Source: Thiobacillus denitrificans
GTDB taxonomy: Bacteria; Pseudomonadota; Gammaproteobacteria; Burkholderiales; Thiobacillaceae
Direction of reading: 5' to 3'
NCBI GenBank assembly: GCA_020723405.1
Contig: DYIY01000004.1
Span: 62,001 to 126,000 of the forward strand
DNA: 64,000 nt
Within the stretch, counting starts at the first letter, position 1. Each line of letters begins with the position of its first letter. A model generated the notes under the pieces. It made no database searches. It saw nothing but the letters and a program-made list of their open reading frames with translations, and was not told the origin of the DNA. Positions 16,763 through 25,624 of this stretch are shown in pieces. The position numbers and the translations under genes were made by a program.

Positions 16763-17590
16763 CTATTTTCCGAACAGGCGGGCGAACAGGCGCCCCCAGA
16801 AACCGGGCGCCGGTGCCGGGGCCTGGCCGGGCGCGTCGGCGCGCAGCAGGACCACGCTGATGTTGTCGTGGCCACCGTTGTCGTTGGCTGCCTGGACCAG
16901 GACCTGACAGGCCAGCTCCAGGTTTTCCTTGAGTTCTTCCACGATGGTCTCGATGTCCTCATCGGTCACCATGGTGGTCAGGCCGTCGGAGCAGATGAGG
17001 AACACGTCCCCCGCCGCCACCTTGCTCTGGCCGATGTCGGCGGACACCGTGGCCTCCATGCCCAGGGCCCGGGTGATGAGGTTGCGGTTGTGGGACTGCC
17101 GGGCCTCGTCGTTGCTTACGAAGCCGGCCCCCACCTGGGCCTGGAGGAAGGAGTGGTCCCGGGTGAGCATCTGCAGCTTGCCGCGCCGCAGCCGGTAAAC
17201 CCGGGAGTCGCCCACGTGGGCCACGATGGCCGCGTCCCCCCGGGTCACCACCAGGGCTGCCGTGGTGCCCATCTTGCCCTGGTTGCGTTCCAGGTCGCTG
17301 ATGGGGTTGCGGCGGATGGCGTGGTTGGCCTGGTTGAGGGCGTCCAGCACCGCGTTGCCCAGGCTGTCCGGATGGTTCTTCACGTTGGGCAGGGTCTCCC
17401 CAAGCCGTTTCTGGATGGCGTCCACCGCCAGGCGGCTGGCCACGTCACCGGCCTGGTGCCCCCCCATGCCGTCGGCCACCAGATAAATGCCCAGGGCGGG
17501 GTCCGCCAGATAGCAGTCCTCGTTGTACTCCCGGCGCATGCCCTTATGGGTGGCGCCGCAACTGTCATACATATAGGTGGTGATGCCCAT
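16763..17590 (-). CDS. PP2C-family serine/threonine phosphatase
   Basis: The 275-residue protein has the PP2C metal-binding motifs: NEDCYLAD near residue 23, VADGMGGHQAGDVAS near 40, GTTAALVV, HVGDSRVYRLR, SDGLTTMV near 205 and GGHDNISVVL near 240. It is therefore likely an active Mn/Mg-dependent phosphatase of the Stp1/PppA type. A Pro/Ala linker and a short basic, hydrophobic tail (FWGRLFARLFGK) end the protein and may touch the membrane. It is first in an operon with the FHA protein and divergent from exbB. Its substrate is unknown; type VI secretion genes, which often carry such a pair, are absent here. Confidence 0.94.
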   Translation of the reverse strand: MGITTYMYDSCGATHKGMRREYNEDCYLADPALGIYLVADGMGGHQAGDVASRLAVDAIQKRLGETLPNVKNHPDSLGNAVLDALNQANHAIRRNPISDLERNQGKMGTTAALVVTRGDAAIVAHVGDSRVYRLRRGKLQMLTRDHSFLQAQVGAGFVSNDEARQSHNRNLITRALGMEATVSADIGQSKVAAGDVFLICSDGLTTMVTDEDIETIVEELKENLELACQVLVQAANDNGGHDNISVVLLRADAPGQAPAPAPGFWGRLFARLFGK

Positions 17591-17806
17591 GACCTGCTTT
17601 CCGATCCAGATGAGTGACCTGCCCGCGCCCTGCGATTTTTTCCCGACCGGGAACTCGATCGGATCTCCGCCATTCTAGGAGGGCATCACAGGGAAGAAAA
17701 CCATTTGCCACATCAGCAAAATGGATGATCCAGGCGGGGGGTACATTCCGCCCACTCCATAAGCGTGCACTTATAATGCCCCAGCTCCCTTAGACCTGGA
17801 ATCGCC

Positions 17807-18463
17807 ATGATCCATTACTCCGCCTCCACCGCCGTCAATCTGGCCCTGACCCTGCTCATGCTGTTCTCCCTGGTCACCTGGACCATGATCTTCGCCAAGG
17901 GCTGGCGGCAATGGCGGATACGCCAGGAAAACACCGCCTTCACCCAGCGCTTCTGGCAGGCCGCCGACCTGGCCAGCGCCGAGCGCATCGCTGGCCAGGA
18001 CCCCGGCGCCCTGGCCCGCCTGGCCAAGCGGGGCTTCGACACCCTCAAGCAGATGGGCGAGAAGAAGACCCTGGCCGGCGCCGGGGACCGCCAGGCGGTC
18101 ATGGAACGCAGTCTTTCCCAGCAGGTCCGCCAGGAACAGCACAAACTGGAATCCGGCCTCATGCTCCTGGCCAGCATCGGCAGCACCGCCCCCTTCGTGG
18201 GCCTGTTCGGCACCGTATGGGGCATCATGAACGCCATGGAGAACATCGCCCGCAACGGCTCCTCCGGCCTGGAAGTGGTGGCCGGCCCGGTGGGCGAGGC
18301 TCTGCTGGCCACGGCCATCGGCATCGCGGCCGCCGTGCCGGCCGTGCTGGCCTACAACTACGGGGTGCGTGCCACCCGCCTGGCGGTGGCGGAGATGGAG
18401 CGCTTCGCCCACGACTTCATGAACCTGGCCTGCCAGGCCGGCAACGACGCCGGGAAGGCCTGA
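17807..18463 (+). CDS. ExbB/TolQ/MotA-family proton channel subunit
   Basis: The 218-residue inner-membrane protein has three hydrophobic segments, about residues 8-30, 120-142 and 155-180, in the ExbB/TolQ arrangement. The conserved region IGSTAPFVGLFGTVWGIMNA is intact, followed by a small-residue helix ending in AAAVPAVLAYNYG. With ExbD it forms the proton-driven motor that energises TonB. A TATAAT at 17772-17777 precedes the gene but has no clear -35. The stop is followed at once by exbD, and tonB overlaps exbD, so the three form an operon. ExbB rather than TolQ is inferred from the adjacent tonB. Confidence 0.92.
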   Translation: MIHYSASTAVNLALTLLMLFSLVTWTMIFAKGWRQWRIRQENTAFTQRFWQAADLASAERIAGQDPGALARLAKRGFDTLKQMGEKKTLAGAGDRQAVMERSLSQQVRQEQHKLESGLMLLASIGSTAPFVGLFGTVWGIMNAMENIARNGSSGLEVVAGPVGEALLATAIGIAAAVPAVLAYNYGVRATRLAVAEMERFAHDFMNLACQAGNDAGKA

Positions 18464-18464
18464 C

Positions 18465-18914
18465 ATGGCCCTGCGCGGCCCCTCCCCCCTGGCCTCCGGG
18501 GACAGCGATTTCCAGACCATGAGCGAGATCAACGTCACGCCTTTGGTGGACGTGATGCTGGTCCTCCTCACCATCTTCATGATCACCGCCCCCTTCCTGC
18601 TCCAGTCGGTGAAGGTCAAGCTGCCGGAAACCTCGCCGGTGGCCGCCCTCAAGCCGGCCCAGGCCATGGTGGTCAGCGTCCAGCCCGACGGCCGGGCCTT
18701 CCTGGGCAAGGAAGCCATCGAACTGCCGGCCCTGGAAGCCCGCCTCAAGGCGGAACTGGAAAAATCCCCGGAACTCACCGTGCAGTTGCGCGCCGATGCC
18801 GGCGTGCCCTACGGCCGGGTCACCCAGGTGATGGCCTCGGTCAGCCGGGCCGGAGTGGCCAAGCTCACCTTCATCACCGCCCACGCCCCGGCCGGCAAGC
18901 CGGGCAAGCAGTGA
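18465..18914 (+). CDS. ExbD/TolR-family protein
   Basis: The 149-residue protein has one membrane segment (about residues 27-46) inside the family motif INVTPLVDVMLVLLTIFMIT, where the Asp in VDV is the proton-carrying residue. The periplasmic part has the PDG and YGRVTQVMASVSRAG motifs. It is the partner of ExbB in the TonB motor. It starts one nucleotide after the exbB stop and ends inside the tonB start (GTGA), which indicates translational coupling. Confidence 0.93.
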   Translation: MALRGPSPLASGDSDFQTMSEINVTPLVDVMLVLLTIFMITAPFLLQSVKVKLPETSPVAALKPAQAMVVSVQPDGRAFLGKEAIELPALEARLKAELEKSPELTVQLRADAGVPYGRVTQVMASVSRAGVAKLTFITAHAPAGKPGKQ

Positions 18915-21040
18915 AGCCCAGCGCCCTGGCCGCCGCCCTGTTCGGGCGCATGGAACGCCACCACTGGGCCGGCCTGGGGGGCAGCGTGCTGCTCCACCTG
19001 GCCGTGCTGCTGGGCCTGGAACAGGGCCCGCCGCCGGACATCCAGCCGGTGAGCTTCGAGATCGCCCTGGAAGCCCCCAAGCCCGAACCCCAGGCCCGCA
19101 GCCAGGCCAAGCTGCGCCTCAAGGACACCAAGCCTCGCCAGGCCCTGGCCAAGAAAAAGAAGAAAAAGGCTTCCCCCCGGGAGCCGGACACCCTGGAAGC
19201 CCGCTGGCAGCCGGAAAAGCGCCCCGCCAAGGACCTGCCCAGGCTCGACCTGCCCGAACCCCGGTCCACCGCCAGCGCAGACGCCCCCCAGGCAGACAGT
19301 CCGGCAGCGGCCAAACCGCTGCTCGGCGTCCCCGTACAGCAGCCGGCCCTCCAGGTGGCCACGGCCGAAGCCCCCGGGCCAGCCCTGCCCGCAACGAACA
19401 CGCCCCTGCCCGGCGCCAACACCTCACCGGCCGCGGCCGAATCCAGCCAGTTGGCCGAACCGTCCGCCCAGGGCGGCCACCCGGGCAGCACCCCGGGACC
19501 CGCCGGAGACCCGGGCCTGGCCCTGGCGGCCAGCACCAGCCTGGCTACCGCCCTGGCCTCCAGTCACCCGGTGGCCGGCGCCCAGGGGAGCCAGGCGGGC
19601 GCCGCCCGGGCCGGCGGCGGCAGCGAAGGGGGCGGGCAGGGTCCCGCCAGCCTGGCGGCAGCCGGCGGCGGCGGCGGCCTCAACCTGGCCCAGGGCGGCG
19701 GCGCCCAATCCGCCTCCAGCAGGGAGGCCCCACCCCTGGCTGGCGGCGAGCCCCAGGGGATCCGCCTCAGTGCCAGCGGCAGCCTCAGCGAGCGCGCCGA
19801 TCTGCCGGCCGGTGCGGGCGCTCTGTCCGCCGGACCGGTGGCTCCCGAGACCGGCCGCTCCGCGCCCAACCAGGCCCAGGGTCCAGGCAACGCTCTGAGC
19901 AGCGCCCGGGCCGGCGGCCCGCCCGGCAGCCCCGCCCAGCAGACCGGCAAAGGTCCGGGCGGCAACCTGGATGTGCCGGCCATGGCCAAGGCGGGGAGCG
20001 GAGGAGACGCCCCGTCCCGCCTGGCCGCCAGCGGCAGCCCGGGCAAGGCACCGCCGCGCAAACCCACGGGCGGCAAAGGGGCCGGCAAGGACAGCGCTGC
20101 CGCCCCGGGGGGCGGCGACGGGTCCAGTGGCAATGCCAGTCTGGCCGCCAGCACCGGCACCCTGGGCAAGACGGGCCAGGCCAGCCAGCGGCTGGCCGGC
20201 AAGTCGGGCAGCGGCGGCGCCGGCCATTCCCAGGCCAACGCCTCCCTGGCCCTGGCTCCCGGCGAACCCGGCAGTTCCCCCAATCTGGCCGTCACCCTGC
20301 AAACCCTGGTGGCGGTTCCCGGGGGACGGGGCGGCGGCAGGACGGGCAGCGGCCCGGCCGCCCGGCGCACACCGGGCGGCAGCGGCAGCCCGGGCTATCC
20401 CGGCGCCACCCTGGTCCAGGCCGGCGGATCATCCGGCGGCAGCGGCGCGGCGCCCACCCGGCTGGCCCTGGCGGGCAGTGACGGAAACAGCTTGTCCCCC
20501 CTGGGCGGCAAGACCCTGCGGGACGGCCATGGCGATCTGAGCGCCGCCCTGGCGGCCCAGGCCGGCACGGCCGGCAGGGAAAGGAGCCCCGACCCGGGCC
20601 GCCTGCAGGCCCTGGCCGTCCCGGAAAAACAGTTGGCCCGTCCCGACAGCCAGGCCAGGCCCCTGGACGTGCTGGCCCCCTCCACCTTCTGCCCCCTGCC
20701 CCTGCCGGGCCACAGCTTCCCCGACAACCGCCCGCCCCGGCCGGACGGCAACAGCAGCCAGCCCGGCTACGCCCAGGACAACCCCAGCTTCACCTTCCCG
20801 GTACAAGCCCTGCTGGGCAACATCCAGGGCAAGGTCACCGTGCGGGTGGAAGTCCAGCCCGACGGCAAGCCCGGCCGCATGTGGCTCAAGCAATCCAGTG
20901 GCAGCGGCATCCTGGACCGGGATGCCCTGGCCCAACTCACCCTGTGGCGCTTCACCCCCGCCCGCCGCGAAGGCCAGCCGGTCGTCGCCTGGATCGACGT
21001 GCCGGTGGTTTACCGCCTGCAGGACAACAACAAGAAATAG
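18911..21040 (+). CDS. TonB-family energy transducer with very long Gly/Ala/Ser/Pro-rich spacer
   Basis: The 709-residue protein has an N-terminal membrane anchor (about residues 22-36, GLGGSVLLHLAVLLGL), a basic KKKKKK patch near 80, then about 500 residues of low-complexity Gly, Ala, Ser and Pro, and a C-terminal TonB domain from about residue 625: FTFPVQALLGNIQGKVTVRV, then LDRDALAQLTLWRFTPARR. TonB proteins are usually 230 to 300 residues, so the spacer is far longer than normal. It starts at GTG 18911, overlapping the exbD stop. No TonB-dependent receptor is in the window, so the target is unknown. Confidence 0.85.
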   Translation: MKPSALAAALFGRMERHHWAGLGGSVLLHLAVLLGLEQGPPPDIQPVSFEIALEAPKPEPQARSQAKLRLKDTKPRQALAKKKKKKASPREPDTLEARWQPEKRPAKDLPRLDLPEPRSTASADAPQADSPAAAKPLLGVPVQQPALQVATAEAPGPALPATNTPLPGANTSPAAAESSQLAEPSAQGGHPGSTPGPAGDPGLALAASTSLATALASSHPVAGAQGSQAGAARAGGGSEGGGQGPASLAAAGGGGGLNLAQGGGAQSASSREAPPLAGGEPQGIRLSASGSLSERADLPAGAGALSAGPVAPETGRSAPNQAQGPGNALSSARAGGPPGSPAQQTGKGPGGNLDVPAMAKAGSGGDAPSRLAASGSPGKAPPRKPTGGKGAGKDSAAAPGGGDGSSGNASLAASTGTLGKTGQASQRLAGKSGSGGAGHSQANASLALAPGEPGSSPNLAVTLQTLVAVPGGRGGGRTGSGPAARRTPGGSGSPGYPGATLVQAGGSSGGSGAAPTRLALAGSDGNSLSPLGGKTLRDGHGDLSAALAAQAGTAGRERSPDPGRLQALAVPEKQLARPDSQARPLDVLAPSTFCPLPLPGHSFPDNRPPRPDGNSSQPGYAQDNPSFTFPVQALLGNIQGKVTVRVEVQPDGKPGRMWLKQSSGSGILDRDALAQLTLWRFTPARREGQPVVAWIDVPVVYRLQDNNKK

Positions 21041-21074
21041 AAATCAGGGAAACTCCACTTTGAAAGGAACCTTC

Positions 21075-22574
21075 ATGACACGACGCGCCCCCGCCCTCCT
21101 CCTCGCCCTGGCCTGCCTGGCCCCGGCCAGCCAGGCCCAGATGGCCCTGCCGGTGCCCGACCCGGTGCAGGCCATGCAGATGGCCCTGCGCTACTACCAG
21201 ATGGCCGCCCAGGCCGGGGATCCGGAGGCCCAGACCAAGATGGGCTGGATCTTCGAGAACGGCCTCGGGGTGGCCAAGGACATGGCCAAGGCCGCCGAGT
21301 GGTACAACCGGGCGGCCCAGCAGAACGAGCCCATCGGCCTGTACAACCTGGGCCTGATGTTCATGCGCGGCCAGGGCGTGACCCAGGACATGGACCAGGC
21401 GGTGAAGCTCATGAGCGGCGCCGCCGAACTCAACGTGGCGGCCGCCCAGTCGCAACTGGCCATGCTCCACGACAACGGCATCGGCGTGCCCCGGGATCCG
21501 GCCATGGCCGCCCACTGGCTGCGCCGTGCCGCCGAGCTGGGGGACATCCCGGCCCAGAACAACCTGGCCATCAAGTACGCCACCGGCAACGGCGTTCCCC
21601 TGGACATCAAGGAAGCCGTGGTCTGGTTCACCCGGGCCGCCGAAGCCGGCAACGCCGAGGCCCAGGCCAACCTGGGCCTCATCTACCGGGACGGCATGGG
21701 GGGCGTACCCCAGGATTACCTGGCCGCCGCCAACTGGATGGCCCTGGCCGGCAACCAGGGCCACGTAGCCTCCATGAACCGGCTGGGCTGGCTGTTCGAA
21801 AAGGGCCAGGGCGTGCCAAAGAACATGACGGAAGCCGCCCGCTGGTTCCGCCTGGCTGCCGAGGCCGGCGATCCGGCCTCGGCCACCCACCTGGGCTGGC
21901 TCTTGGAAACCGGCGCCCTGGGCCAGGCGGATCTGGCCGGCGCCCGGGCCTGGTACGAGAAAGCCGCCCAGGCGGGCGACCCCGCCGCCGAGAACAACCT
22001 GGGCCGACTCTACCGGGAAGGCCAGGGCGTGACCCAGGACTTCGCCAAGGCCCGGGAGTGGTTCCAGAAAGCCGCCGGCCGCAACGAACCCCTGGCCTGG
22101 TACAACCTGGGCCTCATGGCCGAACAGGGCCAGGGCATGGATAAGAACGAAGCAGAAGCCCTGGCCTGGTACCGCAAGGCCGCCGAGCAGAATCTGGCTG
22201 CCGCCCAGGGGCGCCTGGGCTGGCTGCTGTCCAAGGGCGACCAGGCCGGAGACGCTCTGGCCTGGCTCACCCAGGCCGCCCAGGCCGGAGACGCCACTGC
22301 CCAGAACAACCTGGGGGTCCTCTACGAACAGGGCAAGGGCGTGGCCAAGGACCTGGCCACCGCCGCCGGGTGGTATCGGAAAGCCGCCGAGGCCGGCGAC
22401 AAGGTGGCCCAGCACAACCTGGGCGTCCTGTACCGGGACGGCCAGGGCGTGGAGAAGAATGAAGGCGAGGCCCTGGCCTGGTTCCAGAAGTCCGCCGACC
22501 AGGGCTACGCCAAAGCCCAACTGAGCCTGGGCCAGCTCTACGAACGGATGGCGGGCCAGACCGCAAAGCCCTGA
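21075..22574 (+). CDS. Exported Sel1-repeat (TPR-like) protein
   Basis: The 499-residue protein has a signal peptide (APALLLALACLAPASQAQ) and about twelve Sel1-like repeats of 36 residues from residue 35 to the end. The repeat core is A-x-x-WY-x-KAA-x-GD-A-AQ-NLG-LY--GQGV-KD; an example is AQNNLGVLYEQGKGVAKDLA. Such proteins are periplasmic scaffolds. The start at ATG 21075 has AAAGGAAC upstream. It lies 34 nt after tonB, so it is probably part of the exbB-exbD-tonB operon and may organise that complex; that link is inferred from position. Confidence 0.88.
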   Translation: MTRRAPALLLALACLAPASQAQMALPVPDPVQAMQMALRYYQMAAQAGDPEAQTKMGWIFENGLGVAKDMAKAAEWYNRAAQQNEPIGLYNLGLMFMRGQGVTQDMDQAVKLMSGAAELNVAAAQSQLAMLHDNGIGVPRDPAMAAHWLRRAAELGDIPAQNNLAIKYATGNGVPLDIKEAVVWFTRAAEAGNAEAQANLGLIYRDGMGGVPQDYLAAANWMALAGNQGHVASMNRLGWLFEKGQGVPKNMTEAARWFRLAAEAGDPASATHLGWLLETGALGQADLAGARAWYEKAAQAGDPAAENNLGRLYREGQGVTQDFAKAREWFQKAAGRNEPLAWYNLGLMAEQGQGMDKNEAEALAWYRKAAEQNLAAAQGRLGWLLSKGDQAGDALAWLTQAAQAGDATAQNNLGVLYEQGKGVAKDLATAAGWYRKAAEAGDKVAQHNLGVLYRDGQGVEKNEGEALAWFQKSADQGYAKAQLSLGQLYERMAGQTAKP

Positions 22575-22610
22575 CGTCCTCCCCGGGGGGGAGCATAATC
22601 GCAATGGCAA

Positions 22611-22633
22611 ATATAAAACCCGCCCCGGGCGGG
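22611..22633 (-). terminator. Terminator-like hairpin oriented to the minus strand
   Basis: CCCGCC, a 3-nt loop and GGCGGG are followed on the minus strand by TTTTATAT. In the plus direction no T run follows. It sits in the leader of the HDOD-GGDEF gene, where no minus-strand protein gene exists. Confidence 0.45.
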
Positions 22634-22649
22634 AAGAGGGGGAATTGCG

Positions 22650-24554
22650 ATGATCCAGGACGCCAAGATGCGCTTTGCCACCCTGAAGGCGGGGGGCATG
22701 CTGCCCTCCCCCAAGGGTGTGGCCCTGGCCGTACTTGAGCTGACCCAGAAGAACGACGTCAGCCTGGCCACCCTCACCCATCTGGTGCAGACCGACCCGG
22801 CCATGGCCGGGCGCATCCTGCGCTACGCCAACGCCGCCCATGGCGGCAGTCTGCGGCACATCGCCTCCCTGGCCCACGCCATCGTCTTCCTGGGCCTGTT
22901 CCGGGTACGCCAGATCGCCCTGGGTTTCTCCCTCATCGACAACTATCGCAGCGGCGCCTGCGCCAATTTCGATTACCTGGGCTATTGGACCGCCTCCCTG
23001 GCCGCCGGCATCGCCGCCCAGCAGGTGGCCGCCCAGGCCCAGTGCCCCCCGGATGAGAGTTTCACCTGCGGTCTTCTCTCCGGCATCGGCCGTCTGGCCC
23101 TGGCCACGGTCTTCCCAGCCGAATACGGCGAACTGCTGGCCCTGGGCCTGGATGATGCCGCCCTGCGGGATGCCGAAGCCGGCCAGTTCGGCCTGGACCA
23201 TGCCGATCTGTCCGGGGAATTGCTGGAGGAATGGGGTCTGCCGGAAATTTTCCACCAGGCCGTGCGCCACCATGAAACCCCCTCGGCCGCCCCCTTCCCC
23301 GCCGGTTCCCGGGCCCAGGCCCTGACCGCCGCCCTGCATTACGCCACCCGGGTGGGCCAATTGCTGGTCCTGGACCCGGCCCAACGCTGGGAGCGGGTGC
23401 CCTCCCTCTACCAGGCGGCCGCCCAACTGGGCCTGGAGGACACCCAGGTGCCGCCCCTGGTGGAAACCGTCATCGCCCTGTGGCAGGACTGGGGCCGGGA
23501 ACTGCGTCTGCCCACCCGGGATTTCAGCGACATCCACGACCTCCTTTCCTCGCCGCCCGAGCCCGCCCGGGAAGCGGGCCTGTCGAGCCTGTCCATGTTG
23601 CCGCTACGGGTGACGCTGCTCATCAAGGACGCGGATTTGCTGCGCGGTCTGGCGGAAGCGCTGGATGCCATGGGGCTTCTGGTGGATCTGGCCGGCAACC
23701 GTGAAGGCGCTTTGCGCATTTTGGAGCGGGACCCTTGCGACGTGCTCATGGTGGAACTGCCCGACGGAGGCGAGGACAGCGTGGAATTGTTGCGCGATCT
23801 GCGCTCCCGGGAAGGGGGGAAGCTGGCCTACTGCATCGTGCTCATCCCCCCCGAGTCGGAAGCCAGCGTGGCCACCCTGATGCTGGCCGGGGCCTCCGAT
23901 TACCTGCTCAGCAATTACAGCGAAGCGGCCCTGCTGGCCCGGATCAACGCCGCCCAGCGGGTGGTGGCGCTCCAGGGGGCGGTGCGGGCCGAACGGGAGT
24001 CGGTGATCCGCTCCTCAGGGGAATGGGCCCGCAGCAACCGCCGCCTGCTCCAGGAAGCCCATACCGACCCCCTTACCCGCCTCTACAACCGCCGTTACGG
24101 CATGGACCGCTTCGCCCAGGAATGGTCCTTTTCAGTGCACAGCAGCACGGCCCTGTCCTGCCTCATGCTGGACATCGACCACTTCAAACGCATCAACGAC
24201 CGGCACGGCCACGAAGTGGGCGACCTGGTGCTCACCCAGATGGCCAGGGTGCTGGAGGGCAATTGCCGCAAGGACGACGTGGTGTTCCGCTACGGCGGCG
24301 AGGAATTCTGCATCGTCGGCCCCAACACCACCCTGCGCGACGCCAGCTTGCTGGCCGAGCGCATCGTCAAGGGCGTGGGGGAGAGCCGCTTCGGCCGGGA
24401 GGGCCTGACCTTCCCGGTGACCCTGAGCGTGGGCCTGGCCACCCGGGAGGCGGCCGACCCGGACATGGACGCCCTGCTGGCCCGGGCCGACCGGGCCCTT
24501 TATGCCGCCAAGGAAGGCGGTCGCAACCGGGTGGTGGCCGACCGGCCGGTCTGA
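22650..24554 (+). CDS. HDOD / degenerate receiver / GGDEF diguanylate cyclase
   Basis: The 634-residue cytoplasmic protein has an HDOD domain (residues about 15-220), a helical linker, a receiver-like domain (about 315-440) and a C-terminal GGDEF domain (about 470-630). In the receiver the usual phospho-accepting Asp is missing: the strand reads CDVLMVELPDGG. The cyclase active site is GGEEF at 549-553, with a matching inhibitory RxxD site (RKDD, 540-543) exactly five residues before it, so c-di-GMP synthesis with product feedback is likely. The start ATG 22650 has GGGGGA upstream. The N-terminal HDOD domain has no obvious HD phosphohydrolase residues, as is normal for HDOD. Confidence 0.9.
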   Translation: MIQDAKMRFATLKAGGMLPSPKGVALAVLELTQKNDVSLATLTHLVQTDPAMAGRILRYANAAHGGSLRHIASLAHAIVFLGLFRVRQIALGFSLIDNYRSGACANFDYLGYWTASLAAGIAAQQVAAQAQCPPDESFTCGLLSGIGRLALATVFPAEYGELLALGLDDAALRDAEAGQFGLDHADLSGELLEEWGLPEIFHQAVRHHETPSAAPFPAGSRAQALTAALHYATRVGQLLVLDPAQRWERVPSLYQAAAQLGLEDTQVPPLVETVIALWQDWGRELRLPTRDFSDIHDLLSSPPEPAREAGLSSLSMLPLRVTLLIKDADLLRGLAEALDAMGLLVDLAGNREGALRILERDPCDVLMVELPDGGEDSVELLRDLRSREGGKLAYCIVLIPPESEASVATLMLAGASDYLLSNYSEAALLARINAAQRVVALQGAVRAERESVIRSSGEWARSNRRLLQEAHTDPLTRLYNRRYGMDRFAQEWSFSVHSSTALSCLMLDIDHFKRINDRHGHEVGDLVLTQMARVLEGNCRKDDVVFRYGGEEFCIVGPNTTLRDASLLAERIVKGVGESRFGREGLTFPVTLSVGLATREAADPDMDALLARADRALYAAKEGGRNRVVADRPV

Positions 24555-24569
24555 GGGTTCGCAACCGGC

Positions 24570-24926
24570 TTACAGCCGGGAGCCTCGCTCCACGATGATG
24601 CCCAGTTCCTTCACCCCGCGCAGGATGGCCAGCTTGCGCACCGCCACCCGCACCCAGGGGGCGCCGAATTCGGTGCGCACGATGTCGGCGATGATCTCTC
24701 CCAGGGTTTCCACCAGACGGATCTCCCGGGCGGCCACCACTTCGCGGATGCGTTCCGCCACCTCGCCATAGTGGATGGTGTCGCCGATCTGGTCCGTGTG
24801 GCCGGCCTTGTGGTCATAGAGCCCGATCTCCAGATCGATCATCACCGGCTGGGGCGCTTTGCGCTCCCATTCATAGAGCCCGATAATCATCTCCAGGCGG
24901 AAATCCCGCAGAAACAGTATGTCCAT
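24570..24926 (-). CDS. folB: Dihydroneopterin aldolase
   Basis: FolB cleaves 7,8-dihydroneopterin to 6-hydroxymethyl-dihydropterin and glycolaldehyde in folate synthesis. The 118-residue protein has the family landmarks: MDILFLRDFRLEMIIGLYEW at the start, the conserved Glu in the GLYEWER turn, and a central LVETLGEIIADIV helix. The catalytic Lys is likely in AVRKLAIL. I chose ATG 24926, which fits the family N terminus; an upstream ATG at 24953 is also open. It is divergent from plsY, a common arrangement in proteobacteria. Confidence 0.93.
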   Translation of the reverse strand: MDILFLRDFRLEMIIGLYEWERKAPQPVMIDLEIGLYDHKAGHTDQIGDTIHYGEVAERIREVVAAREIRLVETLGEIIADIVRTEFGAPWVRVAVRKLAILRGVKELGIIVERGSRL

Positions 24927-24995
24927 CGCTTCAGTCCGTAAAACCTGCGTCATTTCCGGGAAAGGTGCGGAATTGTACGCAAACGAACCCAGTCC

Positions 24996-25610
24996 ATGCT
25001 CGAAATCACCCTCATCCTGATCGTCGCCTACCTGCTGGGCTCAGTCTCCTTCGCCATCCTGGTGGCCCGGGCCTTCGGCCTGCCCGACCCGCGCAGCCAC
25101 GGCTCCGGCAACCCGGGCGCCACCAACATGCTGCGTACCGGCCACAGGCCCGCCGCCGCCCTCACCCTGCTGGGCGACGCCCTCAAGGGCTGCGTGGCGG
25201 TGTGGCTGGCCCAGTGGGCCACCCAGGCCTACGGCCTGCCGGTCTACACCCCCTACCTGGCTGCCCTGGCCGCCTTTCTGGGCCACCTCTACCCGGTCTT
25301 CTTCGGCTTCAAGGGCGGCAAGGGCGTGGCCACGGCCCTGGGCGTGCTGATCGCCCTGGACCTGCGTCTGGGGGGCCTGGCCATGCTCACCTGGGGGGTG
25401 GTGTTCGCCATCACCCGGGTTTCCTCCCTCTCCGCCCTGGTGGCCGCCACCCTGGCGCCGGTGTACGGTTACTACCTGCTGGGCACCGGCGAGGAAACCA
25501 AGTTCCTGGCCGGCATCCTGGCCCTGCTTTCCCTCCTGGTGCTGGCCCGCCACCACAGCAACATCCGCAAGCTCATCTCCGGCGAGGAAAAGGCCTTCAG
25601 GAAACGCTGA
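24996..25610 (+). CDS. plsY: Glycerol-3-phosphate acyltransferase PlsY
   Basis: PlsY transfers an acyl group from acyl-phosphate to glycerol-3-phosphate, the first step of phospholipid synthesis. The 204-residue inner-membrane protein has five hydrophobic segments and the three PlsY motifs: SHGSGNPGATNMLR, a central GFKGGKGVAT and the C-terminal RHHSNIRKL. Length and motifs match the family. It is followed after 14 nt by a membrane protein gene, probably co-transcribed. Confidence 0.96.
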   Translation: MLEITLILIVAYLLGSVSFAILVARAFGLPDPRSHGSGNPGATNMLRTGHRPAAALTLLGDALKGCVAVWLAQWATQAYGLPVYTPYLAALAAFLGHLYPVFFGFKGGKGVATALGVLIALDLRLGGLAMLTWGVVFAITRVSSLSALVAATLAPVYGYYLLGTGEETKFLAGILALLSLLVLARHHSNIRKLISGEEKAFRKR

Positions 25611-25624
25611 GGAGGCACCCGACC

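Noticed and set aside
16067-17590. Part of a type VI secretion system
   Set aside because: FHA and PP2C genes occur there, but no Tss gene lies within the window.
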